Assembly: GCA_002368175.1 (NCBI GenBank)
Contig: AP018172.1
Span: forward strand, 6,389,001 to 6,453,000
Reading direction: 5' to 3'
DNA length: 64,000 nt
Source: Calothrix sp. NIES-2098
Lineage (GTDB): Bacteria > Cyanobacteriota > Cyanobacteriia > Cyanobacteriales > Nostocaceae
The notes under the pieces were generated by a model. That model was given only the letters and a program-made list of their open reading frames with translations, did not search any database and was not told where the DNA came from. Shown piece after piece: positions 17,298 through 26,083 of this stretch; the first letter of the stretch is position 1, and the number at the start of each line of letters is the position of its first letter. The translations under genes and the position numbers were made by a program.

Positions 17298-18425
17298 ATG
17301 GCCCGCGACTATTATGAAATTCTGGGTGTCTCTCGTGACGCCGACAAAGAAGAAATCAAACAAGCTTACCGCCGCCTAGCCCGGAAGTATCACCCAGATG
17401 TGAACAAAGAACCGGGAGCAGAGGAGCGGTTTAAGGAAATTAACCGTGCTTATGAAGTGCTTTCCGAGCCAGAAATGAGAGAGCGTTATAACCGTTTTGG
17501 TGAGGCTGGTGTCTCTGGTGCGGCGGCGGCTGGCTTCCAAGATATGGGTGATATGGGCGGTTTTGCCGATATCTTTGAAAGCATTTTCAGTGGTTTTGCT
17601 GGTGGAATGGGTGGCCCAACGCAAAGACGACGCAGCGGGCCTGTGCGCGGTGACGATCTGCGATTAGACCTGAAGTTAGATTTTCGGGAAGCGGTATTTG
17701 GTGGTGAAAAAGAAATTCGCATTTCGCATTTAGAAACCTGTGATGTTTGTAGCGGTTCGGGTGCAAAACCCGGAACTCGGCCGCGGACTTGTTCGACTTG
17801 TAGCGGTTCAGGTCAAGTACGCCGTGTCACGAGAACGCCTTTTGGTAGTTTTACTCAAGTTTCTACTTGTCCTACCTGTAATGGTACGGGAACGGTGATT
17901 GAGGATAAATGTGATGCTTGCGACGGTAAAGGCACAAATCAAATCACTAAGAAACTCAAAATTACCATTCCTGCTGGTGTAGATAATGGTACGCGCCTGC
18001 GAATTTCCCAAGAAGGTGATGCAGGTCAAAGAGGTGGCCCTCCAGGAGATTTATACGTCTACTTGTTTGTGAATGAAGACGAAGAATTTCACCGGGATGG
18101 GATTAACATTCTCTCGGAAATCAAAGTTAGTTACCTGCAAGCAATTTTAGGCTGCCGTTTAGAGGTGGATACGGTTGATGGGCCAGTAGAATTAATTATC
18201 CCGCCCGGAACTCAACCAAATACGGTGATGAAGCTAGAAAATCGCGGTGTACCACGCTTAGGCAATCCAGTCAGTCGGGGCGATCATATGCTAACGGTAC
18301 TGATTGATATTCCTACTAAAGTCACTCCAGAGGAGAGAGAATTGTTAGAGAAGCTGGCTAAAATTAAGGGAGATCGGACTGGTAAAGGCGGTTTAGAAGG
18401 ATTCTTGGGTAATCTGTTTAAGTAA
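17298..18425 (+). CDS. dnaJ: Molecular chaperone DnaJ
   Basis: A 375-residue type I Hsp40 co-chaperone. The J domain begins MARDYYEILGVSRDADKEE and has HPD at residues 32-34; a Gly-rich linker follows (MGDMGGFADIFESIFSGF). Four CxxCxGxG zinc repeats are seen: CDVCSGSG, CSTCSGSG, CPTCNGTG and CDACDGKG. The C-terminal client-binding domains end at GFLGNLFK. I use ATG 17298; the frame extends upstream to 17199 but that part is not J-domain sequence. Its TAA overlaps the ATG of the TusA-like gene (TAATG), pointing to translational coupling. Confidence 0.95.
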   Translation: MARDYYEILGVSRDADKEEIKQAYRRLARKYHPDVNKEPGAEERFKEINRAYEVLSEPEMRERYNRFGEAGVSGAAAAGFQDMGDMGGFADIFESIFSGFAGGMGGPTQRRRSGPVRGDDLRLDLKLDFREAVFGGEKEIRISHLETCDVCSGSGAKPGTRPRTCSTCSGSGQVRRVTRTPFGSFTQVSTCPTCNGTGTVIEDKCDACDGKGTNQITKKLKITIPAGVDNGTRLRISQEGDAGQRGGPPGDLYVYLFVNEDEEFHRDGINILSEIKVSYLQAILGCRLEVDTVDGPVELIIPPGTQPNTVMKLENRGVPRLGNPVSRGDHMLTVLIDIPTKVTPEERELLEKLAKIKGDRTGKGGLEGFLGNLFK

Positions 18426-18682
18426 TGAGTGTATCTTCTCTATCATCTCCTGATGCTCAACTTGATTTACGCGGCACTCCTTGCCCGATTAATTTTGTCC
18501 GGACAAAATTACGTCTGGAAAAAATGCCACCGGGAGGTTTGCTAGAAGTTTGGCTAGACCCTGGAGAGCCAATTGAGCAAGTTCCTGATAGTTTAGCAAT
18601 GGCTGGCTATCAGGTAGAACAAATTGCAGATTGCACTGGTTATTTTTCTTTGTTAGTCCGCCGTCCTGCGATCGCCCAATGA
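18425..18682 (+). CDS. TusA/SirA-family sulfur-carrier protein
   Basis: An 85-residue protein of the TusA/YedF/SirA fold. The signature LDLRGTPCPINFVRTKLRLE carries the CPxP-type motif whose Cys can hold a persulfide; the last part is EPIEQVPDSLAMAGYQVEQ. TusA proteins relay sulfur for tRNA thiolation or other cofactors; the partner here is unknown. It overlaps dnaJ at its start and rsgA at its end (ATGA), so dnaJ, this gene and rsgA are likely one transcript. The catalytic Cys is retained. Confidence 0.85.
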   Translation: MSVSSLSSPDAQLDLRGTPCPINFVRTKLRLEKMPPGGLLEVWLDPGEPIEQVPDSLAMAGYQVEQIADCTGYFSLLVRRPAIAQ

Positions 18683-19767
18683 CAGGAGCAACTAATTTCA
18701 CCACTGGACAGTTACTCGGTACAGTGTTAGCTGTACAAGCGAATTTTTACCAAGTCCAGCTGGATCAAGAGTTTGGGGAGATGGGGAAGCAAGATTCTTC
18801 TCATCCCCCGATGCTTCTGTGTACCCGTAGAACGCGGTTAAAAAAAATTGGACAACAGGTGATGGTGGGCGATCGCGTAGTCATCGAAGAACCCGATTGG
18901 TCTGGGGGAAGAGGCGCGATCGCTGATGTTTTACCCCGTCAAACTCAGTTAGACCGTCCGCCAATTGCCAATGTCAACCAGATTATGCTGGTATTTGCTG
19001 TGGCAGATCCACCACTGGAACCTTATCAGCTAAGTCGTTTTCTAGTGAAAGCTGAATCTACTAGTTTGGATGTGGTTTTATGCTTGAATAAAAGCGATTT
19101 AATTTCACCAAAGATACAGCAAGAAATTAGCGATCGCTTGGTTGGCTGGGGTTATCAACCAATATTTATTAGTGTCAAAAATTGTATAAATATTGACCAT
19201 TTATCTAAATATTTAAATCATAAAACTACTGTAATTGCTGGCCCTTCTGGCGTTGGCAAATCTAGTTTGATAAATTCACTAGTTCCTAATGTAAATTTGC
19301 GCGTCGGGGAAGTATCTGGGAAATTAGCTCGCGGTCGCCATACTACCCGTCATGTAGAATTATTTGAACTACCTAGCCAAGGTTTACTAGCAGATACTCC
19401 AGGCTTTAATCAACCCGACCTCGATTGCACTCCAGAAGAATTAGTATATTATTTCCCCGAAGCGAGAGCGCGGTTAGCAGTTGCTAGCTGTAGATTTAGT
19501 GATTGTTTGCATCGGGAGGAGCCTGACTGTGCTGTGCGGGGTGATTGGGAACGCTATCCACATTATCTGCAATTTTTAGACGAAGCGATCGCTTATCAAA
19601 CTCAGCGTAACCAGCAAGCAGACCCCGAATCTAACCTGAAACTGAAAACTAAAGGCAAAGGTCAAACTCAGTACGAACCAAAGTTAGAAAGTAAAAAATA
19701 TCGTCGTGTTTCTCGCAAGACGCAACTGCAAGCTTTGCAAGATTTGTATCAAGACAGTGAGGAATAA
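18679..19767 (+). CDS. rsgA: Small ribosomal subunit biogenesis GTPase RsgA
   Basis: A circularly permuted GTPase that checks late maturation of the 30S subunit. The 362-residue protein has an N-terminal OB fold (TGQLLGTVLAVQANFYQVQL), then G4 LNKSD, G1 GPSGVGKSSLINSL and G3 DTPGF in the permuted order, and a zinc site CRFSDCLHREEPDC. The C-terminus has an added basic, Lys-rich tail (LKTKGKGQTQYEPKLESKK). I use ATG 18679, which overlaps the TusA-like stop as ATGA; the frame upstream to 18631 lies inside that gene. Confidence 0.93.
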   Translation: MTGATNFTTGQLLGTVLAVQANFYQVQLDQEFGEMGKQDSSHPPMLLCTRRTRLKKIGQQVMVGDRVVIEEPDWSGGRGAIADVLPRQTQLDRPPIANVNQIMLVFAVADPPLEPYQLSRFLVKAESTSLDVVLCLNKSDLISPKIQQEISDRLVGWGYQPIFISVKNCINIDHLSKYLNHKTTVIAGPSGVGKSSLINSLVPNVNLRVGEVSGKLARGRHTTRHVELFELPSQGLLADTPGFNQPDLDCTPEELVYYFPEARARLAVASCRFSDCLHREEPDCAVRGDWERYPHYLQFLDEAIAYQTQRNQQADPESNLKLKTKGKGQTQYEPKLESKKYRRVSRKTQLQALQDLYQDSEE

Positions 19768-20303
19768 GAAAATCGCCAAGCTTGTAACGATATAAATACT
19801 AAATCACATTGTCTTTTATTTAATTTACATAGAATTAGCCATTAAAAGATTGATAAAAAATCAGTCTTTCTAATTTTGAATTACTTGTGTCTCAATACCC
19901 TTGTTGCTGCACCTAGTTCAAAAGATGTCACAGAAAGTATAATTTTTCCCGCAGGCGATATTTACATTGATGCACCTCCCTGAGAATCTAATTTATACTG
20001 CAAACAAATAGATTTACCGAGCCGCCCGATCGAGTAGTCTATAAATACCAGAATTCAAGCTTGTTTGTTTAAAATTGCGTAGGCGCAAAGCGGCTTGTCG
20101 TTAGACATCGCCTAGCAAATGCATCTGCAAGAAAATTTATCTAGACTCTTCATTAAAATATTCAGATTAAAATTTTTCCAAAATAAAAAAATTATCAGAA
20201 AAAATCATTAAATAATGTCACGATCCCAATAAAGTCTTAAAATATTGTTAATTTCTGCCAAACCTCTCGACCTTCAACTTACACGTACCACCCCAGAATA
20301 ACT
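19768..20303. other. Intergenic region before the GH57 gene
   Basis: 536 bases with no supportable gene. A dispersed Nostoc-type repeat is at 20077-20112. The final 150 bases are AT-rich and likely contain the promoter of the next gene, but no clear -35/-10 pair stands out. Confidence 0.4.
20077..20112. repeat. Short dispersed Nostoc-type repeat
   Basis: The stretch beginning gcgtaggcgcaaagcgg and ending gacatcgcc matches a short word family (gcgtaggcg...gtcg..agacatcgc) that I recall from many Nostocales intergenic regions. No function is known. Confidence 0.4.
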
Positions 20304-21896
20304 ATGGCTAAAGGCTACGTCGCGCTAGTACTCCACGCACATCTGCCCTTCGTTCGTCACCCAGAAAGTGATTATGTGTTGGAGGAAGAATGGCTATATG
20401 AAGCCATTACTGAAACTTATATTCCCTTATTGAAAGTATTTGAAGGCTTAAAGCGAGACGGCATCGACTTTAAAATTACGATGAGCATGACACCACCTTT
20501 GGTATCAATGCTCCGCGATCCGCTGTTACAAGAACGCTATGATGCACACTTAGCCCAACTAGAAGAACTCATAGAACTAGAAGCTGAACGTAATGTTCAC
20601 AACGGTCATATTAAATATTTAGCCGAACATTACGCCGCAGAGTTTAACGAAGCGCGTCAGATATGGGAACGCTACAAGGGCGATTTAGTGACAGCGTTTA
20701 AGCAGTACCAAGATACTAATAACCTGGAAATCATTACTTGTGGTGCTACTCACGGCTACTTCCCATTGATGAAAATGTATCCACAAGCCGTGTGGGCACA
20801 AATTAAAGTAGCTTGCGAACACTACGAAGAAACCTTTGGACAAGCACCTAGAGGTATTTGGTTGCCGGAATGCGCCTACTATGAAGGTGTAGAGCGAATG
20901 CTGGCAGATGCAGGATTGCGCTACTTCCTCACCGATGGACATGGGATTCTTTACGCCCGTCCCCGTCCGCGATTTGGCACTTATGCCCCTATTTTTACCG
21001 AAACTGGTGTCGCTGCCTTTGGACGAGATCACGAATCTTCTCAACAGGTATGGTCTTCGGAAGTGGGCTATCCTGGTGCGCCAGAATATCGCGAGTTTTA
21101 CAAAGACTTGGGCTGGGAAGCTGAGTATGAGTACATCAAGCCCTACATCATGCCCAATGGACAGCGCAAGAATACTGGGATTAAGTATCACAAAATTACC
21201 GGACGCGGCTTAGGGCTTTCAGATAAAGCACTCTACGATCCTTATTGGGCAAGAGAAAAAGCAGCAGAACACGCTGCCAACTTTATGTATAATCGAGAAC
21301 GGCAGGCTGAACATTTGCATGGAATCATGCAGCGTCCGCCGATTATTGTTTCGCCCTACGATGCCGAGTTATTTGGGCATTGGTGGTATGAAGGCCCTTG
21401 GTTTATTGATTACCTATTCCGTAAATCATGGTATGACCAAGGAACCTACGCCATGACTCACTTAGCAGATTATTTACGGGCAGAACCGACTCAGCAAGTT
21501 TGTCGTCCTTCCCAGTCGAGTTGGGGTTTCAAGGGATTCCATGAGTATTGGTTAAACGATACAAATGCCTGGATTTACCCGCATTTGCATAAAGCAGCCG
21601 AACGCATGATTGAAATCTCCCACTTGGAACCAGAAGATGAATTGCAATGGAAAGCCTTAAACCAAGCAGCGCGGGAGTTACTATTGGCACAATCTTCCGA
21701 TTGGGCGTTTATTATGCGCACGGGAACAATGGTTCCCTATGCCGTGAGAAGGACGCGATCGCACTTAATGCGGTTTAATAAGCTTTACGAAGATGTGAAA
21801 ATTGGCAAAGTTGATAGCGGCTGGCTAGAAAAAGTCGAGTTGATGGATAATATCTTCCCGAATCTCAACTATCGCGTTTATCGTCCGTTGACATAA
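20304..21896 (+). CDS. GH57 family 1,4-alpha-glucan branching enzyme
   Basis: A 530-residue glycoside hydrolase family 57 protein with a DUF1957 C-terminal domain. Characteristic motifs are HAHLPFVRHPE (residues 11-21), the nucleophile region GIWLPECAYYEG with E189, and the acid region SPYDAELFGHWWYEGP with D353. These match the Thermococcus/Thermotoga-type branching enzymes that form alpha-1,6 branches in glycogen. In cyanobacteria this enzyme works next to the GH13 GlgB. The gene is single, with a rho-independent terminator 37 bases after the stop. Specificity within GH57 is inferred from the motif set; an amylase activity is possible. Confidence 0.88.
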   Translation: MAKGYVALVLHAHLPFVRHPESDYVLEEEWLYEAITETYIPLLKVFEGLKRDGIDFKITMSMTPPLVSMLRDPLLQERYDAHLAQLEELIELEAERNVHNGHIKYLAEHYAAEFNEARQIWERYKGDLVTAFKQYQDTNNLEIITCGATHGYFPLMKMYPQAVWAQIKVACEHYEETFGQAPRGIWLPECAYYEGVERMLADAGLRYFLTDGHGILYARPRPRFGTYAPIFTETGVAAFGRDHESSQQVWSSEVGYPGAPEYREFYKDLGWEAEYEYIKPYIMPNGQRKNTGIKYHKITGRGLGLSDKALYDPYWAREKAAEHAANFMYNRERQAEHLHGIMQRPPIIVSPYDAELFGHWWYEGPWFIDYLFRKSWYDQGTYAMTHLADYLRAEPTQQVCRPSQSSWGFKGFHEYWLNDTNAWIYPHLHKAAERMIEISHLEPEDELQWKALNQAARELLLAQSSDWAFIMRTGTMVPYAVRRTRSHLMRFNKLYEDVKIGKVDSGWLEKVELMDNIFPNLNYRVYRPLT

Positions 21897-21931
21897 TTTC
21901 AGAGATAACAAACACATAGACATCAAAAGTA

Positions 21932-21960
21932 GGGTAAGCGATGCTTACCTTATTTTTTTT
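21932..21960 (+). terminator. Rho-independent terminator of the GH57 gene
   Basis: GGTAAGC (21933-21939), loop GAT, GCTTACC (21943-21949), followed by TTATTTTTTTT. A G-T pair extends the stem by one. Placement directly after the plus-strand gene supports it. Confidence 0.85.
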
Positions 21961-21977
21961 AATTATCTTCTGCCCGA

Positions 21978-22008
21978 TTGACTTATAGTAGTACTTTAGT
22001 ACTAAAAT
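21978..22008 (+). promoter_or_regulatory. Candidate promoter/operator of the DUF2997-Hsp70 locus
   Basis: TTGACT (21978-21983) and TAAAAT (22003-22008) are spaced 19 bases as possible -35 and -10 boxes. The spacer holds a perfect inverted repeat TAGTACT-TT-AGTACTA (21989-22004). An operator between the two boxes would suit a repressor. It is 187 bases before the DUF2997 start; the link is inference. Confidence 0.35.
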
Positions 22009-22194
22009 ATGAAAATACTGTTATACCATTTCGCAGAAATTTTGATACACTTAACTCTCCCAGCTTGCCTAGATGTATCAGCGTTAATGTGAAAAAGTAT
22101 TAGTGCCAGTACTGATTGCCATTGTTGGGAATTTGCTACAACATGGTGATTATTATGTCACTTCCAAACTGATAAAAATCAAAAATCTATACTT

Positions 22195-22407
22195 ATGGCT
22201 GAGTATCAAAAAATTGAGTACCGCATTGGTAAAGATGGGAAAATTACTGAAACAGTAATTAATGCTTCTGGTTCGAGTTGTACGAATACAACATCAGAAA
22301 TCGAAAACGCTTTAGGAAAAGTAGAAAATCAAGAATTATTGCCTGAGTATTACGAAGGTAGTGAAGGTGAAACAGCAACAGAAAACCAATCTCTCAAACA
22401 AATTTAA
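22195..22407 (+). CDS. DUF2997 domain protein
   Basis: A 70-residue acidic protein. MAEYQKIEYRIGKDGKITE and the Cys-containing GSSCTNTTSEIENALGKVE match DUF2997, a small cyanobacterial/plastid family often found beside Ycf35 (DUF1257). Function is unknown. Here it opens a plus-strand gene set with a GrpE-like protein, an Hsp70 and a WD40 protein, whereas Ycf35 is 3.7 kb away and convergent. The next gene starts only a few bases after the stop, so they are co-transcribed. Confidence 0.85.
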   Translation: MAEYQKIEYRIGKDGKITETVINASGSSCTNTTSEIENALGKVENQELLPEYYEGSEGETATENQSLKQI

Positions 22408-22418
22408 GAGGGATGCAG

Positions 22419-23021
22419 ATGGGAATGTTTTCTCCTTTAAGCCTTTTAACAATGGCAATAGAGTTTTGTCTAGTGCTGTTGATAGTTCCAGCGATTAAGG
22501 CTGTAACAAGCCAAAAACCAGACTTAGGATTACAAATTAAACTTCTAGAAGATGAACTCCAAACGTCACATCAAAAATATTTAGAATCCCAAGAAAAGAT
22601 ACAGAAACTTATTTCCGAAAAAGCAGCCTTGCATCAAGAAGGCTTACGACTACATGAAGAATTACAACAACAGCATCTTGAACTGACAGAAGAATTTCGC
22701 ATTTCTACATTTGAGCAATTGCAGACATTGCTGACCAACTATCCCAGCATTTACCAAATGGTGAGTGTGAAACCAGAATTACCTGCAAAAAATTTACTTT
22801 CGTTGTTTACGCCTCTAGATAATTTGCTTGGTAAATGGGGCTACGAACAAATAGGCAAACCTTGGGAACAAGTTACTTATAATTCCCAACTTCATCAACC
22901 AGACACCGCTGATATTACTGAAGGAGAGTTAGTTTACATTCGATTTATCGGTTATCAGCATCAAGGAAAAATTCTTTGCCCAGCCAAAGTTAGCCGCACT
23001 TTACCAGGACAGGGGAAGTGA
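22419..23021 (+). CDS. Membrane-anchored GrpE-like protein
   Basis: A protein of about 200 residues that I read as a divergent GrpE. It has an N-terminal hydrophobic anchor (about residues 8-28, LTMAIEFCLVLLIVPAIKAV), a long coiled coil (about 40-105) and a C-terminal beta part. In that part, EQVTYNSQLHQPDTADITE and ELVYIRFIGYQHQGKILCPA line up with GrpE EFDPNLHEAVMREPTDEHPE and GYYLGERVLRHAMVKVA. This implies nucleotide exchange for the Hsp70 encoded next, but at a membrane. ATGs at 22413, 22419 and 22425 are in frame; AAGAGGG at 22406-22412 is best spaced for 22419 or 22425. No canonical GrpE has such an anchor. Confidence 0.7.
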   Translation: MGMFSPLSLLTMAIEFCLVLLIVPAIKAVTSQKPDLGLQIKLLEDELQTSHQKYLESQEKIQKLISEKAALHQEGLRLHEELQQQHLELTEEFRISTFEQLQTLLTNYPSIYQMVSVKPELPAKNLLSLFTPLDNLLGKWGYEQIGKPWEQVTYNSQLHQPDTADITEGELVYIRFIGYQHQGKILCPAKVSRTLPGQGK

Positions 23022-23094
23022 GGGAAAAGGGAGATATGGAAGAGGGGGAAGACAAGGGGGACAAGGGAGAAAAATGACAAATGACAACTGAGCA

Positions 23095-24654
23095 ATGACT
23101 ACAGTAATAATTGATTTTGGTACAAGTAATACTGTTGTTTGTACTACAGATTTGATTACGCAAAAACCCCGTACATTGCGATTTGATTCGATGTCGCGTC
23201 GGTTTGAACTTGGGGCGGAACAGGTAAGCGTTGTACCAAGTTTGGTGTTTGTGGAAGGGCAAAATAGTGTTTTATTTGGTGAATCTGTACGCGCCAAACG
23301 CTTAGGGTTTGCCCAGCCCGAACGCTGTTTTCGCGCTTTCAAACGCGATTTGGCAGCAGATTTTGTACCACCTCCACGACAATTAGATGGTAATAGTTAT
23401 AGTGCTGAAGTAGTTTCAGAACTATTTCTAAGAGAAATTTGGCAGCAAATTGAACAGCAACTACAACCAAGCCACGCTATTTTCACAGTTCCCGTAGGTG
23501 CGTTTGAACGATATCTTGATTGGTTCCGCAACTTAGGCGACAAGCTAAATATTCCCGCAGTGCAAATTGTGGATGAATCGACAGCAGCCGCCCTTGGTTA
23601 TGCAGTCAAGCGTCCTGGTGCTGTAGTTTTGGTAGTTGATTTTGGTGGCGGAACCCTAGATTTAAGTTTAGTGCGGACTGTTAGCGTTGCTTCCGAACAG
23701 CAAGCAGTACGCGCTGAAGTTTTAGCCAAATCTGATGCTTTTATTGGCGGTGTAGATATTGATACCTGGATTGTCGAACATTATCTGCAAAAAATCGGTT
23801 CCTACCGTGCGGAAGTAGGAGAAATCGGTTTTATGAATTTATTGGAAGTAGCAGAAAGGGTGAAAATTCAACTTTCAACAACAGATGAAGCCAAAGAAGC
23901 TTGGTTTGATGATGAAAATTTTATGTCCCATGAATTGCAGCTAGATAGGGACGAATTAGGCGAAATTTTAGAAAATCAACAATTATTAGAACAGTTAAGA
24001 CAAACAATAGATGAAGTATTAGTGATCGCACTTTCTAAAGGTATCGCCAAATCTGCCATCGAACAAGTTTTATTAGTCGGCGGCACTTGTCAAATTCCCG
24101 CGATCCAACAACTAGTAATTTCTTATTTTGGCAGACAAAAAGTAAAGCTAGATAAACCATTTGAAGCTGTTGCACATGGCGCATTAGCACTTAGCGAGAT
24201 GACAGCAGTTGATGATTACCTGCGCCACAGTTATGCTATCCGGCTTTGGGAACCCCACAGCAAAACTTATTCTTATTTCACTTTGATTGAAAAAGGTGCA
24301 AAATATCCAGGGGCGCGTTCTGAAAATTTAACTTTGCAAGTAGCCACCGAAGGACAGCGAGAAATTCGCCTTGATATTGGCGAAGTAGCAGAAGTTTCGC
24401 AAGCAGAAGTTTCTTACGATGTTCAAGGCAGAATGACGAGTAGCCAGTTAGTAAAACAAGATAGCTATCGTTCTTTAGAAACTCATCATCAACAAGTATG
24501 TGTTGCCCATCTCGAACCACCTGGACAAACAGGAGTAGACAGAATACAAGCACAATTTGAAGTTAACGAACAACGGATATTAGTAGTAACGGTCAAAGAT
24601 TTATTGACGGGGAAGATGTTAGTAAATAAAAGTGCGATCGCTAAACTCAAATAA
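23095..24654 (+). CDS. Divergent short Hsp70 chaperone
   Basis: A 519-residue Hsp70-family protein. The nucleotide domain is complete: DFGTSNTVV at residue 7, phosphate-2 motif VVDFGGGTLDLSLV and adenosine motif LLVGGTCQIPAIQQLV. After about residue 370 only a short beta-type substrate domain remains (ITLKE-type strands such as LTLQVATEGQREIRLDI), ending at residue 519; the helical lid of DnaK is missing. It follows the GrpE-like gene by 73 bases and precedes the WD40 gene by 67. Lidless Hsp70s such as HscC hold clients weakly or act as specialised switches. The client is unknown; neighbouring genes are the best guess. Confidence 0.85.
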   Translation: MTTVIIDFGTSNTVVCTTDLITQKPRTLRFDSMSRRFELGAEQVSVVPSLVFVEGQNSVLFGESVRAKRLGFAQPERCFRAFKRDLAADFVPPPRQLDGNSYSAEVVSELFLREIWQQIEQQLQPSHAIFTVPVGAFERYLDWFRNLGDKLNIPAVQIVDESTAAALGYAVKRPGAVVLVVDFGGGTLDLSLVRTVSVASEQQAVRAEVLAKSDAFIGGVDIDTWIVEHYLQKIGSYRAEVGEIGFMNLLEVAERVKIQLSTTDEAKEAWFDDENFMSHELQLDRDELGEILENQQLLEQLRQTIDEVLVIALSKGIAKSAIEQVLLVGGTCQIPAIQQLVISYFGRQKVKLDKPFEAVAHGALALSEMTAVDDYLRHSYAIRLWEPHSKTYSYFTLIEKGAKYPGARSENLTLQVATEGQREIRLDIGEVAEVSQAEVSYDVQGRMTSSQLVKQDSYRSLETHHQQVCVAHLEPPGQTGVDRIQAQFEVNEQRILVVTVKDLLTGKMLVNKSAIAKLK

Positions 24655-24721
24655 TCCCCTCTCTGCGCCCTCTGCGTCTTGGCGGTTCGTTTAAACAAGA
24701 ACCATAAATTAGTAAAATGCA
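24655..24721. repeat. Short dispersed spacer repeat
   Basis: The Hsp70-WD40 spacer contains ctctgcgccctctgcgtct and ggcggttcg, related to the words at 6831-6866. It is ordinary cyanobacterial spacer sequence with no hairpin. Confidence 0.3.
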
Positions 24722-25918
24722 ATGCCAGAAAATCAGAAGCAACCTAGAGAATATGATGTTGTGTTAGGTGGGCAAATCTTACCACCTGCTGATGGTATTG
24801 TTTTAGGTGGCATAGAGGGTGTTAAAAGCCGCTTGAGAAGTTTAGATATAGAAGTAAAAAATGCCGCACTAAAAGAAGCATTAAATTACGGACAAGCAGG
24901 TTTAGACTTAGTAATTCATACTTGGCAATCTGAATCAGGAAAGTTAAAGTGGGCTGCTTATTCCTTACTTTGCCACCGGGAAGAAGCAAGAGTCAAACAG
25001 TCTTTACAAGAATATAATCCCTGGCTAAATATCACTTGTCTACATAGTTTACAGCAGAATAAAGGCATCACATCTGTTGCCATTAACCCAAATGGGAGAA
25101 CTTTTGTCAGTGCTGGAAGCCCTATTAATATTTGGGATTTGTATAGCGGACAACTTCAAACTATTTCAATAAAAGATTTCAACGTTCAATCCTTGGTTAT
25201 TAGCCCAGATGGAACAACTTTAATTAGTAGAGGAGGCACTTATGCTGGGGGACGAAAAATAGAAGTTTGGAATTTATATACTGGATATCATAAAAAAACT
25301 TTAAAAGAATCTACTGACAGCGTTTTTTCCCTAGTTATTAGTCCAGATGGAAAGACTGTTGCCTGCGGCAGCGAGTATAGTGAAATTAATGTCTGGGATT
25401 TGCAGACAGAAAAAATTATACGTACTATTAGCGGACATTCACACTACTTAGTTCAAGCATTAGCTATCAGCATAGATGGAAGAACTCTGGTTAGTGGTAG
25501 TAATGACAAAAACATCAAAGTGTGGAATTTTGAAACTGGAAAACTAATACACACTTTTAAACAGCATTCAAATGGTGTTGAGTCTGTAGCTATTAGCCCA
25601 GACGGGCAGACAATTGTTAGTGGTAGTAAAGACAAAACAATTAAAGTATGGAATTTACAGACAAAACAGCTTCAGTTCACACTTGAAGGGCATTCCGATT
25701 GGGTTTATTGTGTAGATATTAGTCCAGACGAAAGCACTATTATTAGTTGTGGTAGAGACAAAACTATCAGAATTTGGAACTTGCAAACTGGGGAATGCCT
25801 ACGCATTCTCAAAGAACATACTGATGCAGTTTATTGTGTAGCTATCAGTCCTGATGGCAAGACTCTTGTCAGCGGCAGTAGAGATAAAACTATCAAAATA
25901 TGGGGTATTAAGTCTTAG
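24722..25918 (+). CDS. WD40-repeat protein with Nostoc-type N-terminal domain
   Basis: A 398-residue protein. Residues 1 to about 110 form a helical, HEAT-like domain with YDVVLGGQILPPADGIVLGG and EALNYGQAGLDLVIHTWQSE, a head I recall from several Nostoc WD40 proteins. The rest is a seven-bladed beta-propeller with repeats such as VAISPDGQTIVSGSKDKTIK and WNLQTGECLRILKEHTDAVY. WD40 propellers bind proteins; a role as client or adaptor of the adjacent Hsp70/GrpE pair is suggested by the gene order, not shown. The blades are highly similar at the DNA level, so recent internal duplication is likely. A strong terminator follows at 26041. Confidence 0.85.
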   Translation: MPENQKQPREYDVVLGGQILPPADGIVLGGIEGVKSRLRSLDIEVKNAALKEALNYGQAGLDLVIHTWQSESGKLKWAAYSLLCHREEARVKQSLQEYNPWLNITCLHSLQQNKGITSVAINPNGRTFVSAGSPINIWDLYSGQLQTISIKDFNVQSLVISPDGTTLISRGGTYAGGRKIEVWNLYTGYHKKTLKESTDSVFSLVISPDGKTVACGSEYSEINVWDLQTEKIIRTISGHSHYLVQALAISIDGRTLVSGSNDKNIKVWNFETGKLIHTFKQHSNGVESVAISPDGQTIVSGSKDKTIKVWNLQTKQLQFTLEGHSDWVYCVDISPDESTIISCGRDKTIRIWNLQTGECLRILKEHTDAVYCVAISPDGKTLVSGSRDKTIKIWGIKS

Positions 25919-26040
25919 AAAAAGCGATCGCCTAACTCAAGTGATTGGGAATACTAATTAGTAAGCTCATCAGAAGCCGGATACTACTATCAAATTCCAT
26001 TAATTTATCGCTCATATTTGTAAGAATAGTAAGTTTCATA

Positions 26041-26071
26041 TCCCCGACTTCTTCAAGTCGGGGATTTTTTT
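26041..26071 (+). terminator. Strong rho-independent terminator
   Basis: TCCCCGACTT (26041-26050) and AAGTCGGGGA (26055-26064) form a perfect 10-bp stem with a CTTC loop, followed by TTTTTTT (26065-26071). It ends the plus-strand DUF2997/GrpE/Hsp70/WD40 unit, and also lies directly behind the convergent ycf35 gene. Confidence 0.9.
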
Positions 26072-26083
26072 GCTGACAATCAA

